DNA of 64,000 nucleotides from DASRAP01 sp035277145. Its GTDB lineage: Bacteria > Gemmatimonadota > Gemmatimonadetes > Gemmatimonadales > Gemmatimonadaceae. Made by a program: the position numbers and the translations under genes. Where the stretch lies: NCBI GenBank assembly GCA_035277145.1, contig DATELA010000024.1, positions 1 to 64,000 on the forward strand, in the 5' to 3' direction. How positions within the stretch are numbered: the first letter of the stretch is position 1; the number at the start of each line of letters is the position of its first letter. The notes under the pieces are model-generated. The model was not told the origin of the DNA, searched no databases, and was given only the letters and a program-made list of their open reading frames with translations. Below, one piece after another: positions 43,693-52,560 of this stretch.

Positions 43693-44985
43693 ATGCCACC
43701 TCGCACGCTCGATTCGCTTGCTCACGCGCTCGCCGCGGCGACAGACCTCGGCGCGGCGGTCGTTGCGCTTGGCGAAGGTCTCGCGGAGGTGGAGCGTTCC
43801 GCGTACGTGGGCCTGGTTCGGCACGACGCGAAGTCGGGACTGCTCACGGAGATGATTGTCCCGGTTGGGCCGCGCGTCGAGCACGTTCCGCTCGAAGTTG
43901 CGCTCAACCATTTGCCGAAAACGATCGCATTCAAGATTGCGGCCGGTGCTGAGTTCACCGATGCCGCGGAGCAGTCGCGTGAGTACGCGCGGTTGCTGGG
44001 ATTCAGGTCGGTTCCCGACGGCGGCTCGCTTTCGCTGAAGGGCATTCGCATCGAAGGCCAGCTCGCCGCGATCGTCGCGTGCTACGAAGGCAAGAGGATC
44101 TTCGGTACGCGCGCCGTCGAGCGATTTGCTCCTGCCGTTGCGTTGTTTGAACTCGCGCTCGCGCGGTTCGTCGAACGCGAAGCGCGCGACGAAGCAGTGC
44201 GCATTCTCGAAGACGTTACGAGAAAGGTGCACGCCGAGTACATGGGCAAGTTGACCCAGCTCGAGACCGAGCTGACTGCCGCTCGCGGCGATGGTGCGCC
44301 GCCGGCGGGGTCCGTGGCGGCAGAGCGAGAAACGGCGCGCGCAGCGGAAGAAACGCGACGCGCGCAGCAGCGCGTTCGCGCGCTCGAGCAACAATTGGTC
44401 AGCGGGACGGCGCAATTGGAGCAGGCGCACGTCGAACTGCATCGCCGTAGCGAACTCTTGCGGCAGCGGTCGCGTACGCTGTACCTGTTGGAGCGCGTGC
44501 TCGCTCTTGCCGCAGCGACGGACGATCCGCGCGCGCTTGCGGAAGGATTGCTGTCGCTCGTCGGCGATGATCTGCAGGCGCAGCGCTGCTCGTTGTTCCT
44601 GCGCGCGCCTGAGCCTGGCACACTGTACCTGGCTGCTGCGCGCGGACTCGCACCGCACATTCGCGAGGGACAGCGCATCAAAATGGGCGACGGCGTTGCT
44701 GGGCGCGTCGCAGCAACGCGCGAGCCCTTGCTTGTCGTCGACGCCGGAGACGCGTCGGCTCAGCCATTGCTCGGTGACGAATACCTGACCACAGGGTCGT
44801 TCATTTCATTCCCGCTCGTCTTGCACGACGAACTCGTTGGCGTGGTCAATCTCACGAACCGCGCCCAACGCGGGCTCTTCGTTGAAGAAGACGTTGAACG
44901 GGTGCGATTACTTGGGCTCGTGTGCGCGCTCGCAGCCGCCGAGGGACGCCTCGCCGAACGACTTGTCGGAGCGTTGCATGGCTGA
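43693..44985 (+). CDS. Twin-GAF-type sensor protein with coiled coil
   Basis: From the ATG at 43693 the protein has 430 aa. An N-terminal GAF-like region covers about residues 1-165. A coiled coil rich in Ala, Arg, Glu and Gln (about 165-265) follows, and then a clear GAF domain (about 275-420) with RCSLFLRAPEPGTLYLAAAR and GDGVAGRVAATREPLLVVDA. There is no output domain, so it probably acts by binding a partner. It overlaps trpD by 8 bases, which suggests translational coupling with tryptophan synthesis. Confidence 0.75.
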   Translation: MPPRTLDSLAHALAAATDLGAAVVALGEGLAEVERSAYVGLVRHDAKSGLLTEMIVPVGPRVEHVPLEVALNHLPKTIAFKIAAGAEFTDAAEQSREYARLLGFRSVPDGGSLSLKGIRIEGQLAAIVACYEGKRIFGTRAVERFAPAVALFELALARFVEREARDEAVRILEDVTRKVHAEYMGKLTQLETELTAARGDGAPPAGSVAAERETARAAEETRRAQQRVRALEQQLVSGTAQLEQAHVELHRRSELLRQRSRTLYLLERVLALAAATDDPRALAEGLLSLVGDDLQAQRCSLFLRAPEPGTLYLAAARGLAPHIREGQRIKMGDGVAGRVAATREPLLVVDAGDASAQPLLGDEYLTTGSFISFPLVLHDELVGVVNLTNRAQRGLFVEEDVERVRLLGLVCALAAAEGRLAERLVGALHG

Positions 44986-46000
44986 CGCCGTCGCCGCGGC
45001 GATCAAACAGATAGCTCAGCGCAAATCGTTAACCGCGGCCGAGTCCGCCGCGGCGTTCAACGAGATCATGCAGGGGAGTGCGTCGGCGGCGCAGATCGCG
45101 GCGCTGCTGATCGGGTTGCGTGTGAAGGGCGAGAGCGCGGAAGAAGTCGCCGGGGCTGCGCAGGCGCTGCGCGCAGCCATGATCCGCGTCGACGCGCCGT
45201 CGCCGGAAAGTCTCGTTGACACGTGTGGAACAGGCGGCGGCGTCGTAGGCACGTTCAATATTTCGACCGCGGCCGCGTTTACGGCGGCGGGCGCGGGTGT
45301 CCGGATCGCGAAACACGGCAACAGGTCGTTCACGTCGAAATGCGGAAGCGCCGATGTGCTCGAGGCGCTTGGCATCGGCATCGAACTTCAGGTGGAGCGA
45401 CTCGCCGGCGTTCTCGCCGAAGCCGGCATGGTGTTCATGTTCGCGCCAACCATGCATCCGGCGATGCGGCACGTGGGGCCAGTGCGTCGCGAACTCGGCG
45501 TACCAACGGTCATGAACATCGTCGGACCGCTCGCGAATCCTGCCAGTGCGGGTCGTCAGGTTGTCGGTGTTGCCGATCGTGCGCGCTTGCCGCTCATCGC
45601 GGAAGCGTTGCAGAGGCTCGGTTCAGTACACGCACTCGTGGTGCACGGTGAACCGGGCCTCGATGAGCTCTCGCCGCTGGGTCCGTCTACCGTGCTGGAG
45701 ATTCGTAAGGGCGTGATCACGGAATGGGTCCTCGATCCCGCGTCGCACGACCTTCACTCGCCGCACGCGGACCACCTGGCTGGCGGAACGCCGGCAGATA
45801 ACGCCGCATTGATCGAAACAATCGTCAACGGTGGCGGACCATCGGGCGCACGGAGCGCGGTCTTGCTGAACGCGGCGGCTGCGATCTATGTGGGTGCCGG
45901 GGCTCCGGATTTCCGCACCGCTATCAGCGCAGCGCGCGACTCGCTTGACGCGGGTCGCGCGCGTGAGGCCCTGGACAAGCTTCGCCGGGCGACGAAATAG
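44978..46000 (+). CDS. trpD: Anthranilate phosphoribosyltransferase
   Basis: TrpD adds phosphoribose to anthranilate. The ATG at 44978 gives 340 aa. The family signature CGTGGGVVGTFNISTAAAF and KHGNRSFTSKCGSADVLEAL appear at about residues 78-130, with GPLANPASAGRQVVG later. It is separated from trpC by the oppositely oriented lexA. It converges on lexA with a 15-base gap. Confidence 0.95.
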   Translation: MADAVAAAIKQIAQRKSLTAAESAAAFNEIMQGSASAAQIAALLIGLRVKGESAEEVAGAAQALRAAMIRVDAPSPESLVDTCGTGGGVVGTFNISTAAAFTAAGAGVRIAKHGNRSFTSKCGSADVLEALGIGIELQVERLAGVLAEAGMVFMFAPTMHPAMRHVGPVRRELGVPTVMNIVGPLANPASAGRQVVGVADRARLPLIAEALQRLGSVHALVVHGEPGLDELSPLGPSTVLEIRKGVITEWVLDPASHDLHSPHADHLAGGTPADNAALIETIVNGGGPSGARSAVLLNAAAAIYVGAGAPDFRTAISAARDSLDAGRAREALDKLRRATK

Positions 46001-46015
46001 CGCGCAGGCGTTGGG

Positions 46016-46621
46016 CTAGTAGCGGCGCAGGACACCGACGACCACACCCTGAATTGTCAGGTCAGCGTCGCGGTAGTACATCGGCGTGAGTTGCTCGTTC
46101 GCCGGCTGCAAGCGGACGCGCCCGTCACGCTCTTTGAAAAAGCGCTTCACAGTGGCCGCGCTGCCATCAATCAGCGCAATCACCATTTCGCCGTTGTCCG
46201 CCGTCTTGCGTTCCTGCACAACGACGTAGTCGCCGTCGCGAATCTGCTCATCGATCATTGACGTGCCTTTGACGCGCAGCACGTAGTGGCTCCCTCGACC
46301 GACGAAGCTGTCGGGCACGGTGACCGATTGGTTCGTTTCGAGCGCTTCAATCGGCGCGCCCGCGGCAACCGTTCCCATCAGCGGCAATTCAACCGCTCGC
46401 GGGAAAACATCTGAAGGCAGAATCTCGATCGCGCGACTCTCGTTGTAATTGCGCTTGATGTATCCCTTGCGTTCGAGATTGCTGAGGTGTTCGTGGACCG
46501 TCGCCAGCGAGTTATAGTTGAAATGCTCCGCGATCTCCTCGAAACTCGGCGCGTAGCCGTTGCCTTCGGCGTAGGTGCCGAGGTAGTCGAGGATTTCGCG
46601 CTGACGTTTGGTGAGCGGCAT
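46016..46621 (-). CDS. lexA: SOS repressor LexA
   Basis: LexA represses DNA-damage genes until RecA filaments trigger its self-cleavage. From the ATG at 46621 it has 201 aa. The winged helix-turn-helix spans about residues 1-65. The cleavage bond is A87-G88 in VAAGAP, the catalytic serine is S121 (KGTSM) and the lysine K159 (ATVKRF). A longer frame upstream adds non-homologous residues. It is transcribed away from trpC and between trpD and trpC. No recA is nearby. Confidence 0.93.
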   Translation of the reverse strand: MPLTKRQREILDYLGTYAEGNGYAPSFEEIAEHFNYNSLATVHEHLSNLERKGYIKRNYNESRAIEILPSDVFPRAVELPLMGTVAAGAPIEALETNQSVTVPDSFVGRGSHYVLRVKGTSMIDEQIRDGDYVVVQERKTADNGEMVIALIDGSAATVKRFFKERDGRVRLQPANEQLTPMYYRDADLTIQGVVVGVLRRY

Positions 46622-46678
46622 GGGTGGCGTCCGTCGAAGGAAGGCGGGGCCCGGCTCCCCGGGCACCGAACAACGCCC

Positions 46679-46688
46679 GAAATATTTC
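46679..46688. promoter_or_regulatory. AT-rich palindrome in the lexA-trpC gap
   Basis: GAAATATTTC is a perfect 10-bp palindrome, and it is the only AT-rich stretch in the 82-base gap. It lies 15 bases before the trpC start and 57 bases before that of lexA. It could be a LexA operator, as lexA genes usually self-regulate, or a promoter element. It does not match the CTGT-N8-ACAG or GAAC-N4-GTTC boxes. Confidence 0.35.
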
Positions 46689-46703
46689 CGAAGAGGCACC
46701 GAA

Positions 46704-47528
46704 GTGCAAGCGTCAATTGGCTGGAGCCGGCCTCAGGGCGTCCTTCGAGCCCTGTTGGACAGCACCGCGGACCGAGTTAGCGCGCTACAAGCGCGGAGCG
46801 CAGAGCTGGTCGCCGCCGCGGCAGCTGTACGCCCTCCGCCGTCGTTTCTCGACGCGCTGCGGCGAGGCGGTTCGGTCGCCGTGATCGCGGAGATCAAGCG
46901 GCAGTCCCCCTCGAAGGGCGTGTTGAACGCCGACATCGAGGCCGGCGACCGAGCCAGGGTGTACGGCACGGCGGGCGCGGCAGCGATCTCAGTGTTGACC
47001 GAGCCTTCCCGCTTTGGCGGGGCAATCGGTGACTTGGCCGACGCCTGCGGTGCAGGCGTGCCGTTGCTGCGGAAGGACTTCATCATCGACCGGTTGCAGC
47101 TCGTTGAAGCGCGTGCGCATGGCGCGTCGGCCGTACTGCTCATCGTTCGCGCTCTGCCACCAGAACGAATTGGCGAGTTGTATGCGGACGCGGCAGCGCT
47201 CGGGCTGGAGTGTCTCGTCGAAGCGCACGACGCTGACGAACTCGACGTCGCGATTGCCGGCGGCTACCGCGTCATTGGCGTCAATAACCGGAATCTCGAG
47301 ACGCTCGCGATTGATCCAGGCGTAGGTCTCGAGCTCCTGCGTCGGATTCCGCCAGGCCTGGTTGGCGTCTACGAGAGCGGCATCGAGTCGCGCGCGGACG
47401 TGGAGCGCGCCGCCGCCGCGGGCGCCGATGCGGTGCTTGTGGGGACGGCGCTCTCGTCGAGTGCCGACCCGCCAGCGGCATTGCGTGCGCTCACCGGAGT
47501 GCCGAGGCAGGCGCGACGTGCGTCCTGA
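46704..47528 (+). CDS. trpC: Indole-3-glycerol phosphate synthase
   Basis: TrpC closes the indole ring. The GTG at 46704 gives 274 aa, with GAAGAGG about 10 bases upstream. The TIM-barrel signatures are AEIKRQSPSKG at about residue 66, then LRKDFIIDRLQLVEARAHGA, and VIGVNNRNLET. It overlaps trpF by 11 bases. trpC, trpF and trpB form one tight block. Confidence 0.93.
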   Translation: MQASIGWSRPQGVLRALLDSTADRVSALQARSAELVAAAAAVRPPPSFLDALRRGGSVAVIAEIKRQSPSKGVLNADIEAGDRARVYGTAGAAAISVLTEPSRFGGAIGDLADACGAGVPLLRKDFIIDRLQLVEARAHGASAVLLIVRALPPERIGELYADAAALGLECLVEAHDADELDVAIAGGYRVIGVNNRNLETLAIDPGVGLELLRRIPPGLVGVYESGIESRADVERAAAAGADAVLVGTALSSSADPPAALRALTGVPRQARRAS

Positions 47529-48156
47529 GATCAAATTCTGTGGACTGACACGGCCGCACGATGCGGAAGTGGCGGCCTCGCTGGGAGCTGCGTTCGCGGG
47601 GGCGATATTCGCGGGTGGCCCGCGCAACCTCACCGCGCAGCAGGCGGCCGATGTTCTGGCCGCAGCCGGTGCTGCGCTGAAAAAAGTTGGCGTATTTGCC
47701 GAAGCCGACCCTGAGGCGATCAGCGTAGTCGCAGACGCAGTACGACTCGACATCATTCAACTGCATGGCGATCCGACTCCTGAGCAAATCGATGCAATTC
47801 GGCGGCGCACCGGCCGCCCGGTGTGGGCGGTGATGCGCATCGCTGGCACCACGATTCCCCGAGAGCTGCGCGGCATTGCGGAGGCGGCCGATGCCGTACT
47901 GGTGGACGCGCGCGTCGAGGGGCGGCTCGGAGGAACCGGTGTCGCGCTCCCGTGGCGCGCCCTGGCGCCCGATCTGCGCCGTGCAATCAACGGACACCGC
48001 TTGGTCCTTGCCGGAGGGCTTACGTCGGACAATGTGCGCGATGCCGTTGATGCGATGACGCCGGACATCGTCGACGTGTCTTCGGGCGTAGAGTCTGCAC
48101 CTGGAAAAAAGGACCACGCGAAGATGCGCGCCTTCGCGCAGGCCGTGCGCGGATGA
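47518..48156 (+). CDS. trpF: Phosphoribosylanthranilate isomerase
   Basis: TrpF isomerises phosphoribosylanthranilate. The GTG at 47518 gives 212 aa. The catalytic cysteine lies in KFCGLTR near residue 8. VQLHGD-like IIQLHGDPTPE and the final LAGGLTSDNV phosphate-binding segment support the call. It overlaps trpC by 11 and trpB by 4 bases. Confidence 0.93.
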   Translation: MRPEIKFCGLTRPHDAEVAASLGAAFAGAIFAGGPRNLTAQQAADVLAAAGAALKKVGVFAEADPEAISVVADAVRLDIIQLHGDPTPEQIDAIRRRTGRPVWAVMRIAGTTIPRELRGIAEAADAVLVDARVEGRLGGTGVALPWRALAPDLRRAINGHRLVLAGGLTSDNVRDAVDAMTPDIVDVSSGVESAPGKKDHAKMRAFAQAVRG

Positions 48157-49343
48157 CGGTCAGCGTTCGTGAAGACCGATTTGGCGCGTTCGGCGGCCGA
48201 TACGTGCCCGAGACGCTGGTCCCCGCGCTCGACGAACTGTCGTCCGCGCTTGAAGTCGCGCTCGCTGACGCGGGTTTTCGCGACGAACTGTCTCGAGCAC
48301 TGCGTCACTATGTCGGGCGTCCTACACCGCTCACCGACGCGCCACGTCTGAGCGCGCGCGTCGGCGCGCCCGTGTGGCTCAAGCGCGAAGACTTGAACCA
48401 TACCGGTGCGCACAAAGTGAACAACGCGCTTGGACAGGCGCTGCTCGCAGTGCGCATGGGAAAGCGCCGCATCATCGCGGAAACCGGTGCAGGGCAGCAC
48501 GGTGTGGCGACAGCGACCGTGTGTGCGCGACTGGGTCTATCGTGCGTTGTGTACATGGGCGAAGAAGACATGCGCCGGCAACGATTGAACGTGTTCCGCA
48601 TGCGCTTGCTCGGCGCCGAAGTCGTGTGCGTGAAGGCCGGAACGCGTACGCTCAAGGACGCGACGACGGAAGCCATTCGCGATTGGGTGACGAATGTGCG
48701 CGACACGCACTACATCATCGGCTCGGTTGTCGGTCCGGCACCGTACCCTCGCATGGTTGCGGAATTCCAGTCCATCATTGGGCGCGAAGCGCGCGCGCAA
48801 ATGCTCGAGCAAGCCGGGAAGCTTCCGAAGACGGTTGTTGCGTGCGTCGGCGGTGGCTCCAACGCGATTGGCATTTTCCGCGGGTTCGTCGACGACGCAG
48901 GCGTAGAGCTGGTCGGCGTGGAAGCGGCCGGCGAAGGCATCGACTCCGGGCGTCATTCCGCGTCGCTGACCGCGGGCACACCGGGCGTCCTGCACGGCTC
49001 CTTGAGCTATCTGCTGCAGGACGCGGCCGGGCAAGTGCATCCGGCGCATTCGATCAGTGCGGGTTTGGACTACCCGGGCGTCGGTCCGGAGCACTCATGG
49101 CTCAAGGATTCCGGCCGCGCGACCTACGTCGCGATCGGTGACGAGGAAGCGCTTGCCGGCGTGGACACGCTCGCGCGCGACGAAGGAATCATTCCGGCGC
49201 TCGAGACGGCGCACGCGGTCGCATGGATCTCGTCGCAGCGCGGTCGCTGGAAACCGGACCAGGCCGTGCTGCTGTGTTTGTCGGGTCGGGGGGACAAGGA
49301 TGTGGCGCAGATTGCGGAGCGCCGTAATTTGGGCGGGTCATGA
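48153..49343 (+). CDS. trpB: Tryptophan synthase beta chain
   Basis: TrpB condenses indole with serine using PLP. The 396-aa protein has FGGRYVPETLVPALDELSSA at the N-terminus, the Schiff-base lysine in REDLNHTGAHKVNNALGQAL, and CVGGGSNAIGIF as the phosphate-binding loop. The trpA gene lies not next to it but two signalling genes further on. Confidence 0.96.
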   Translation: MTVSVREDRFGAFGGRYVPETLVPALDELSSALEVALADAGFRDELSRALRHYVGRPTPLTDAPRLSARVGAPVWLKREDLNHTGAHKVNNALGQALLAVRMGKRRIIAETGAGQHGVATATVCARLGLSCVVYMGEEDMRRQRLNVFRMRLLGAEVVCVKAGTRTLKDATTEAIRDWVTNVRDTHYIIGSVVGPAPYPRMVAEFQSIIGREARAQMLEQAGKLPKTVVACVGGGSNAIGIFRGFVDDAGVELVGVEAAGEGIDSGRHSASLTAGTPGVLHGSLSYLLQDAAGQVHPAHSISAGLDYPGVGPEHSWLKDSGRATYVAIGDEEALAGVDTLARDEGIIPALETAHAVAWISSQRGRWKPDQAVLLCLSGRGDKDVAQIAERRNLGGS

Positions 49344-51088
49344 TGAGCACGTCCGCCGCCGTGCCGGCTCCTGGAGCCGAGCATCAAGAGCCGCCATTCG
49401 CGCCGTCGCTGTTGGAGGAACTCCTCCGCCAGCTCGACAAGACCGTGCGCGCGCGTCAGCTCTACATGGCGAACAACCCCTCGTATAAGACGGCGCTCGA
49501 GAAGCTCCGCGCGACGTTCACGCCCGTGTGGAACGAAGCGGAATCGTTCACGCTGAACGTGACGGACACGGCGTTCAAGTTTTCGGGCGTCGTCGTGCAT
49601 CAGCAGGCTGAAAAAGCGTCCGATTCGCTTCCGTGGTTGTTCTACAAGGACGGCCTTCGCGAGATCACGCTCAGCAAGGGGTTCGAAGGCACCGAACTCG
49701 ACAGCTTGATCGAGATCATCCCGCGCGTTCGTCGCGCGGCGGCGGACGAGGACGATCTGATCACGATTCTCTGGGAGCACGAGTTCACGTGCCTCACGTA
49801 CAGCCACGTCGACGTGATGCACGACGGCGCCGTCGCGGTGACGGCAGCTGAGACGCCGGGCCGTTATCCCACCGAAGCGGGTGCGGTTGAGGATCCGAGC
49901 GCTGCATCGTCGCAGGCGCGCGCGGAGGCGCAGGCAAATCCGGAGACACTGGTAGAGCGCCCGGGCGTCGTGAAGCTCGAGGACTTCGACACGACGCTCT
50001 ATTTCCTCGACGAAAAGGAAATCGAGTACATCAAGACCGAAGTGACGCGCGAGTATCAGGCAGATCTTCGCTTCTCGGTCGTCGATTCGCTGTACGACAT
50101 CTTCGAGCTCCAGATCGATACCAACGTGCGCGGCGAGGTGCTTAACCTCCTCGAGCAGATGGTGCTGCACCTGCTGTCGGGTGGCCGCTTCCAGACCGTC
50201 GCGCATTTGCTGCGTGAGTCAGTCGTGGTGCTCGATCGCGCGCGCTCGGTTGATCCGACCCATCGGGATCGCGTCAAAGCCCTGCCGCGACGGCTCAGTG
50301 ACCCATCGACGCTATCGCAGATTCTGCAACAACTCGACGACGCGGCGACGCTTCCGGCACCGGACGATCTCGCCGCGCTTTTTGGTGAGCTCGAAGGCAC
50401 GGCGTTGGGAACAGTCTTCGAATGGCTTGGCAAAACGCAGAACGCGACGCTACGCCCGATTCTCGAGACTGCGGCTGCGCGTCTCGCGAGTGCGAACACC
50501 ACCGAACTGGTGCGCTTGATTGGATTGGCGCAGGGCGCGGTGAGTATTGAAGCGGCGCGCCGCGCTGGCGCGCTGAAGTCAGCGCCGGCTGTTGCGCCGC
50601 TCGCGAAACTGCTCGGGGACCCGACGCGAGAACTGCGACAAGCCGCCGTGGGCGCGCTCGTCGAGATTGGTTCCGCCGGCGCGATGCAAATGCTCGAGCG
50701 CGCAATCAGCGATACCGACCGCGATATCCGCGTAACCGCGGTGCGCGCATTGGGCGCGCGCGGCCAGCGGTCAGCGCTCCCGAAACTCGAGAGCATCGTG
50801 AAGAGTCGCGACGTCCGCAGCGCGGATCGCAGCGAGCGTATCGCGTTTTTCGAAGCGTACGGTGCGTTGTGCGGCGATTCCGGCGTGCCGTTCCTCGACG
50901 GACTGCTCAACGGAAAGTCGAGCTTGCTAGGGCGGCGCGAGGATCCGGAAATGCGTGCGTGCGCGGCGATGGCTCTGGGACGAATCAAGTCACCGTCGGC
51001 GCAGCAGAGTTTGCAGAAGGCAATGGCCGAGAAGGAAGCGATCGTGCGCAACGCGGTGAACCGCGCACTGAAGGGTGGTGCATCGTGA
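49340..51088 (+). CDS. HEAT-repeat protein with N-terminal module shared with the next gene
   Basis: The 582-aa protein has no membrane segment. Residues about 20-160 form a module (LLRQLDKTVRARQLYMANNP, then AFKFSGVVVHQ and KDGLREITLSKG). Residues about 390-580 form HEAT-like repeats, for example AVAPLAKLLGDPTRELRQAA and LERAISDTDRDIRVTAVRAL. The repeats suggest a binding scaffold. The gene overlaps trpB and the HD-GYP gene by four bases. Function in the tryptophan context is unknown. Confidence 0.8.
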   Translation: MMSTSAAVPAPGAEHQEPPFAPSLLEELLRQLDKTVRARQLYMANNPSYKTALEKLRATFTPVWNEAESFTLNVTDTAFKFSGVVVHQQAEKASDSLPWLFYKDGLREITLSKGFEGTELDSLIEIIPRVRRAAADEDDLITILWEHEFTCLTYSHVDVMHDGAVAVTAAETPGRYPTEAGAVEDPSAASSQARAEAQANPETLVERPGVVKLEDFDTTLYFLDEKEIEYIKTEVTREYQADLRFSVVDSLYDIFELQIDTNVRGEVLNLLEQMVLHLLSGGRFQTVAHLLRESVVVLDRARSVDPTHRDRVKALPRRLSDPSTLSQILQQLDDAATLPAPDDLAALFGELEGTALGTVFEWLGKTQNATLRPILETAAARLASANTTELVRLIGLAQGAVSIEAARRAGALKSAPAVAPLAKLLGDPTRELRQAAVGALVEIGSAGAMQMLERAISDTDRDIRVTAVRALGARGQRSALPKLESIVKSRDVRSADRSERIAFFEAYGALCGDSGVPFLDGLLNGKSSLLGRREDPEMRACAAMALGRIKSPSAQQSLQKAMAEKEAIVRNAVNRALKGGAS

Positions 51089-52560
51089 CCGAGCCGCGTC
51101 CGTCCGGGCGCCCCAGCCGCGCGATTGTTTTGCCCGCTGATCGCGGAAGCGAGGCGTACTATCGCGTCGCCGGTCGTCTGCTCATTGTCGACTTCGCTGC
51201 GGCGCTTCGTTCGATCAAGATGTATCCCGTCGAGAACGCCGTCGTGCAGACGGCGCTCGCGGAACTCGCGGCGTTGATCGGCCAGGTGACCGACGCGGAA
51301 GGCGATGTCGAGGTTCGCGCGGCCGGCGAATTCCTGTTCGTGAACGACACGCGCCTGCGCCTCGATCTCGACAACTACGCGAACTTTTCGGCGGTGCTCT
51401 CGGCGTTGCGCTCATCGGGAATTGGCACCATTCGCATCCATCCACGCGCGACACCACGCGATTGGACGGTACTGCTGTCGTTCCTCGCTGTCGGCGGCGG
51501 TGAGCCGGAGGATCGCTTCGAACAAGTGCAGGCGCGCCTCGAGCAGGCCGGCGTCACGGTGTTTGAACTCGCACCGCCGACCGACGTCTCCGACGAGCCG
51601 GATAAGCAGGAGCACAAGGAAGCTGCGAAGCGCACGTATGCACAGGGCGTCGCGGTCACGAAGGATGTGATCAACTCCGTTCGCATGGGCCAGAGCCCGA
51701 ACATCAAGAAGATCAAGCGCGTGGTGCAGGGCATCGTCGATCAAATCCTGACGGAAGAAACGTCGATTATGGGATTGACGACAATCCGTGACTACGACGA
51801 CTACACGTTCACGCACTCAGTGAACGTGTGCATCTTCTCGGTCGCGCTCGGCCGGCGACTCGGGATGACGCGCATCCAGTTGTACGACCTCGGAATGGCC
51901 GCGCTCTTCCACGATCTCGGTAAGTCGCGTGTCCCCGTCGATGTGCTCAACAAGCCTGATATGCTGAGCGACGATGAGTGGAAAATCATTGCATCGCATC
52001 CGTGGCTTGGTGTGCTCGCGCTGTTTCAGTTGCGCGAACAGCAGGAGCATCCATATCGCGCGATGATCGTCGCGTACCAGCACCACATGAAGTGCGATTT
52101 GACGGGCTATCCGCGCACGTTGCGTACGAAAGGCTTGTCGATGTTCTCGAAGATCGTCGCGGTCGCCGACGGATTCGATGCCGCGACGTCGCGGCGCGCG
52201 TATCAAACGGAGCCGATGAGTCCAGCGGCCGTGCTGCAGGAGATGCGTGATAATCCGCGTCGCGGCATGGACCCCGTCGTTGTGAAAGCGTTCGTCAACC
52301 TGCTCGGCATTTATCCAGTCGGCACACTCCTGGTACTCGACACGTTCGAGCTCGCGATCGTGCACGCGGTCAGTGCGACGGCCGAAATGTTGTCGCGTCC
52401 GATTGTTCGCATCGTCTCGGATGATCGAGGCAACGTTGCGTATCCCGGTGAGCTGTTCGATCTGAGCCAGCGCACACCCGAGGGCGCGTACGCGCGCACC
52501 ATCATCAAGACCGCGGACCCCGAGCGGTATGGCATCCGGATCGGCGACTATTTCGTCTGA
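51085..52560 (+). CDS. HD-GYP domain protein (c-di-GMP phosphodiesterase-like)
   Basis: From the GTG at 51085 it has 491 aa. Residues 30-135 resemble the N-terminal module of the preceding protein. The HD-GYP domain (about residues 195-400) has HSVNVC, H276-D277-L-G-K, SHP and a H333-H-M-K-C-D-L-T-G-Y-P343 motif. The canonical motif is HHExxDGxGYP, so the Glu and the first Gly are changed. Metal binding could persist, but cleavage of c-di-GMP is uncertain. A candidate partner is the GGDEF protein at 27.5 kb. Confidence 0.85.
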   Translation: MTEPRPSGRPSRAIVLPADRGSEAYYRVAGRLLIVDFAAALRSIKMYPVENAVVQTALAELAALIGQVTDAEGDVEVRAAGEFLFVNDTRLRLDLDNYANFSAVLSALRSSGIGTIRIHPRATPRDWTVLLSFLAVGGGEPEDRFEQVQARLEQAGVTVFELAPPTDVSDEPDKQEHKEAAKRTYAQGVAVTKDVINSVRMGQSPNIKKIKRVVQGIVDQILTEETSIMGLTTIRDYDDYTFTHSVNVCIFSVALGRRLGMTRIQLYDLGMAALFHDLGKSRVPVDVLNKPDMLSDDEWKIIASHPWLGVLALFQLREQQEHPYRAMIVAYQHHMKCDLTGYPRTLRTKGLSMFSKIVAVADGFDAATSRRAYQTEPMSPAAVLQEMRDNPRRGMDPVVVKAFVNLLGIYPVGTLLVLDTFELAIVHAVSATAEMLSRPIVRIVSDDRGNVAYPGELFDLSQRTPEGAYARTIIKTADPERYGIRIGDYFV

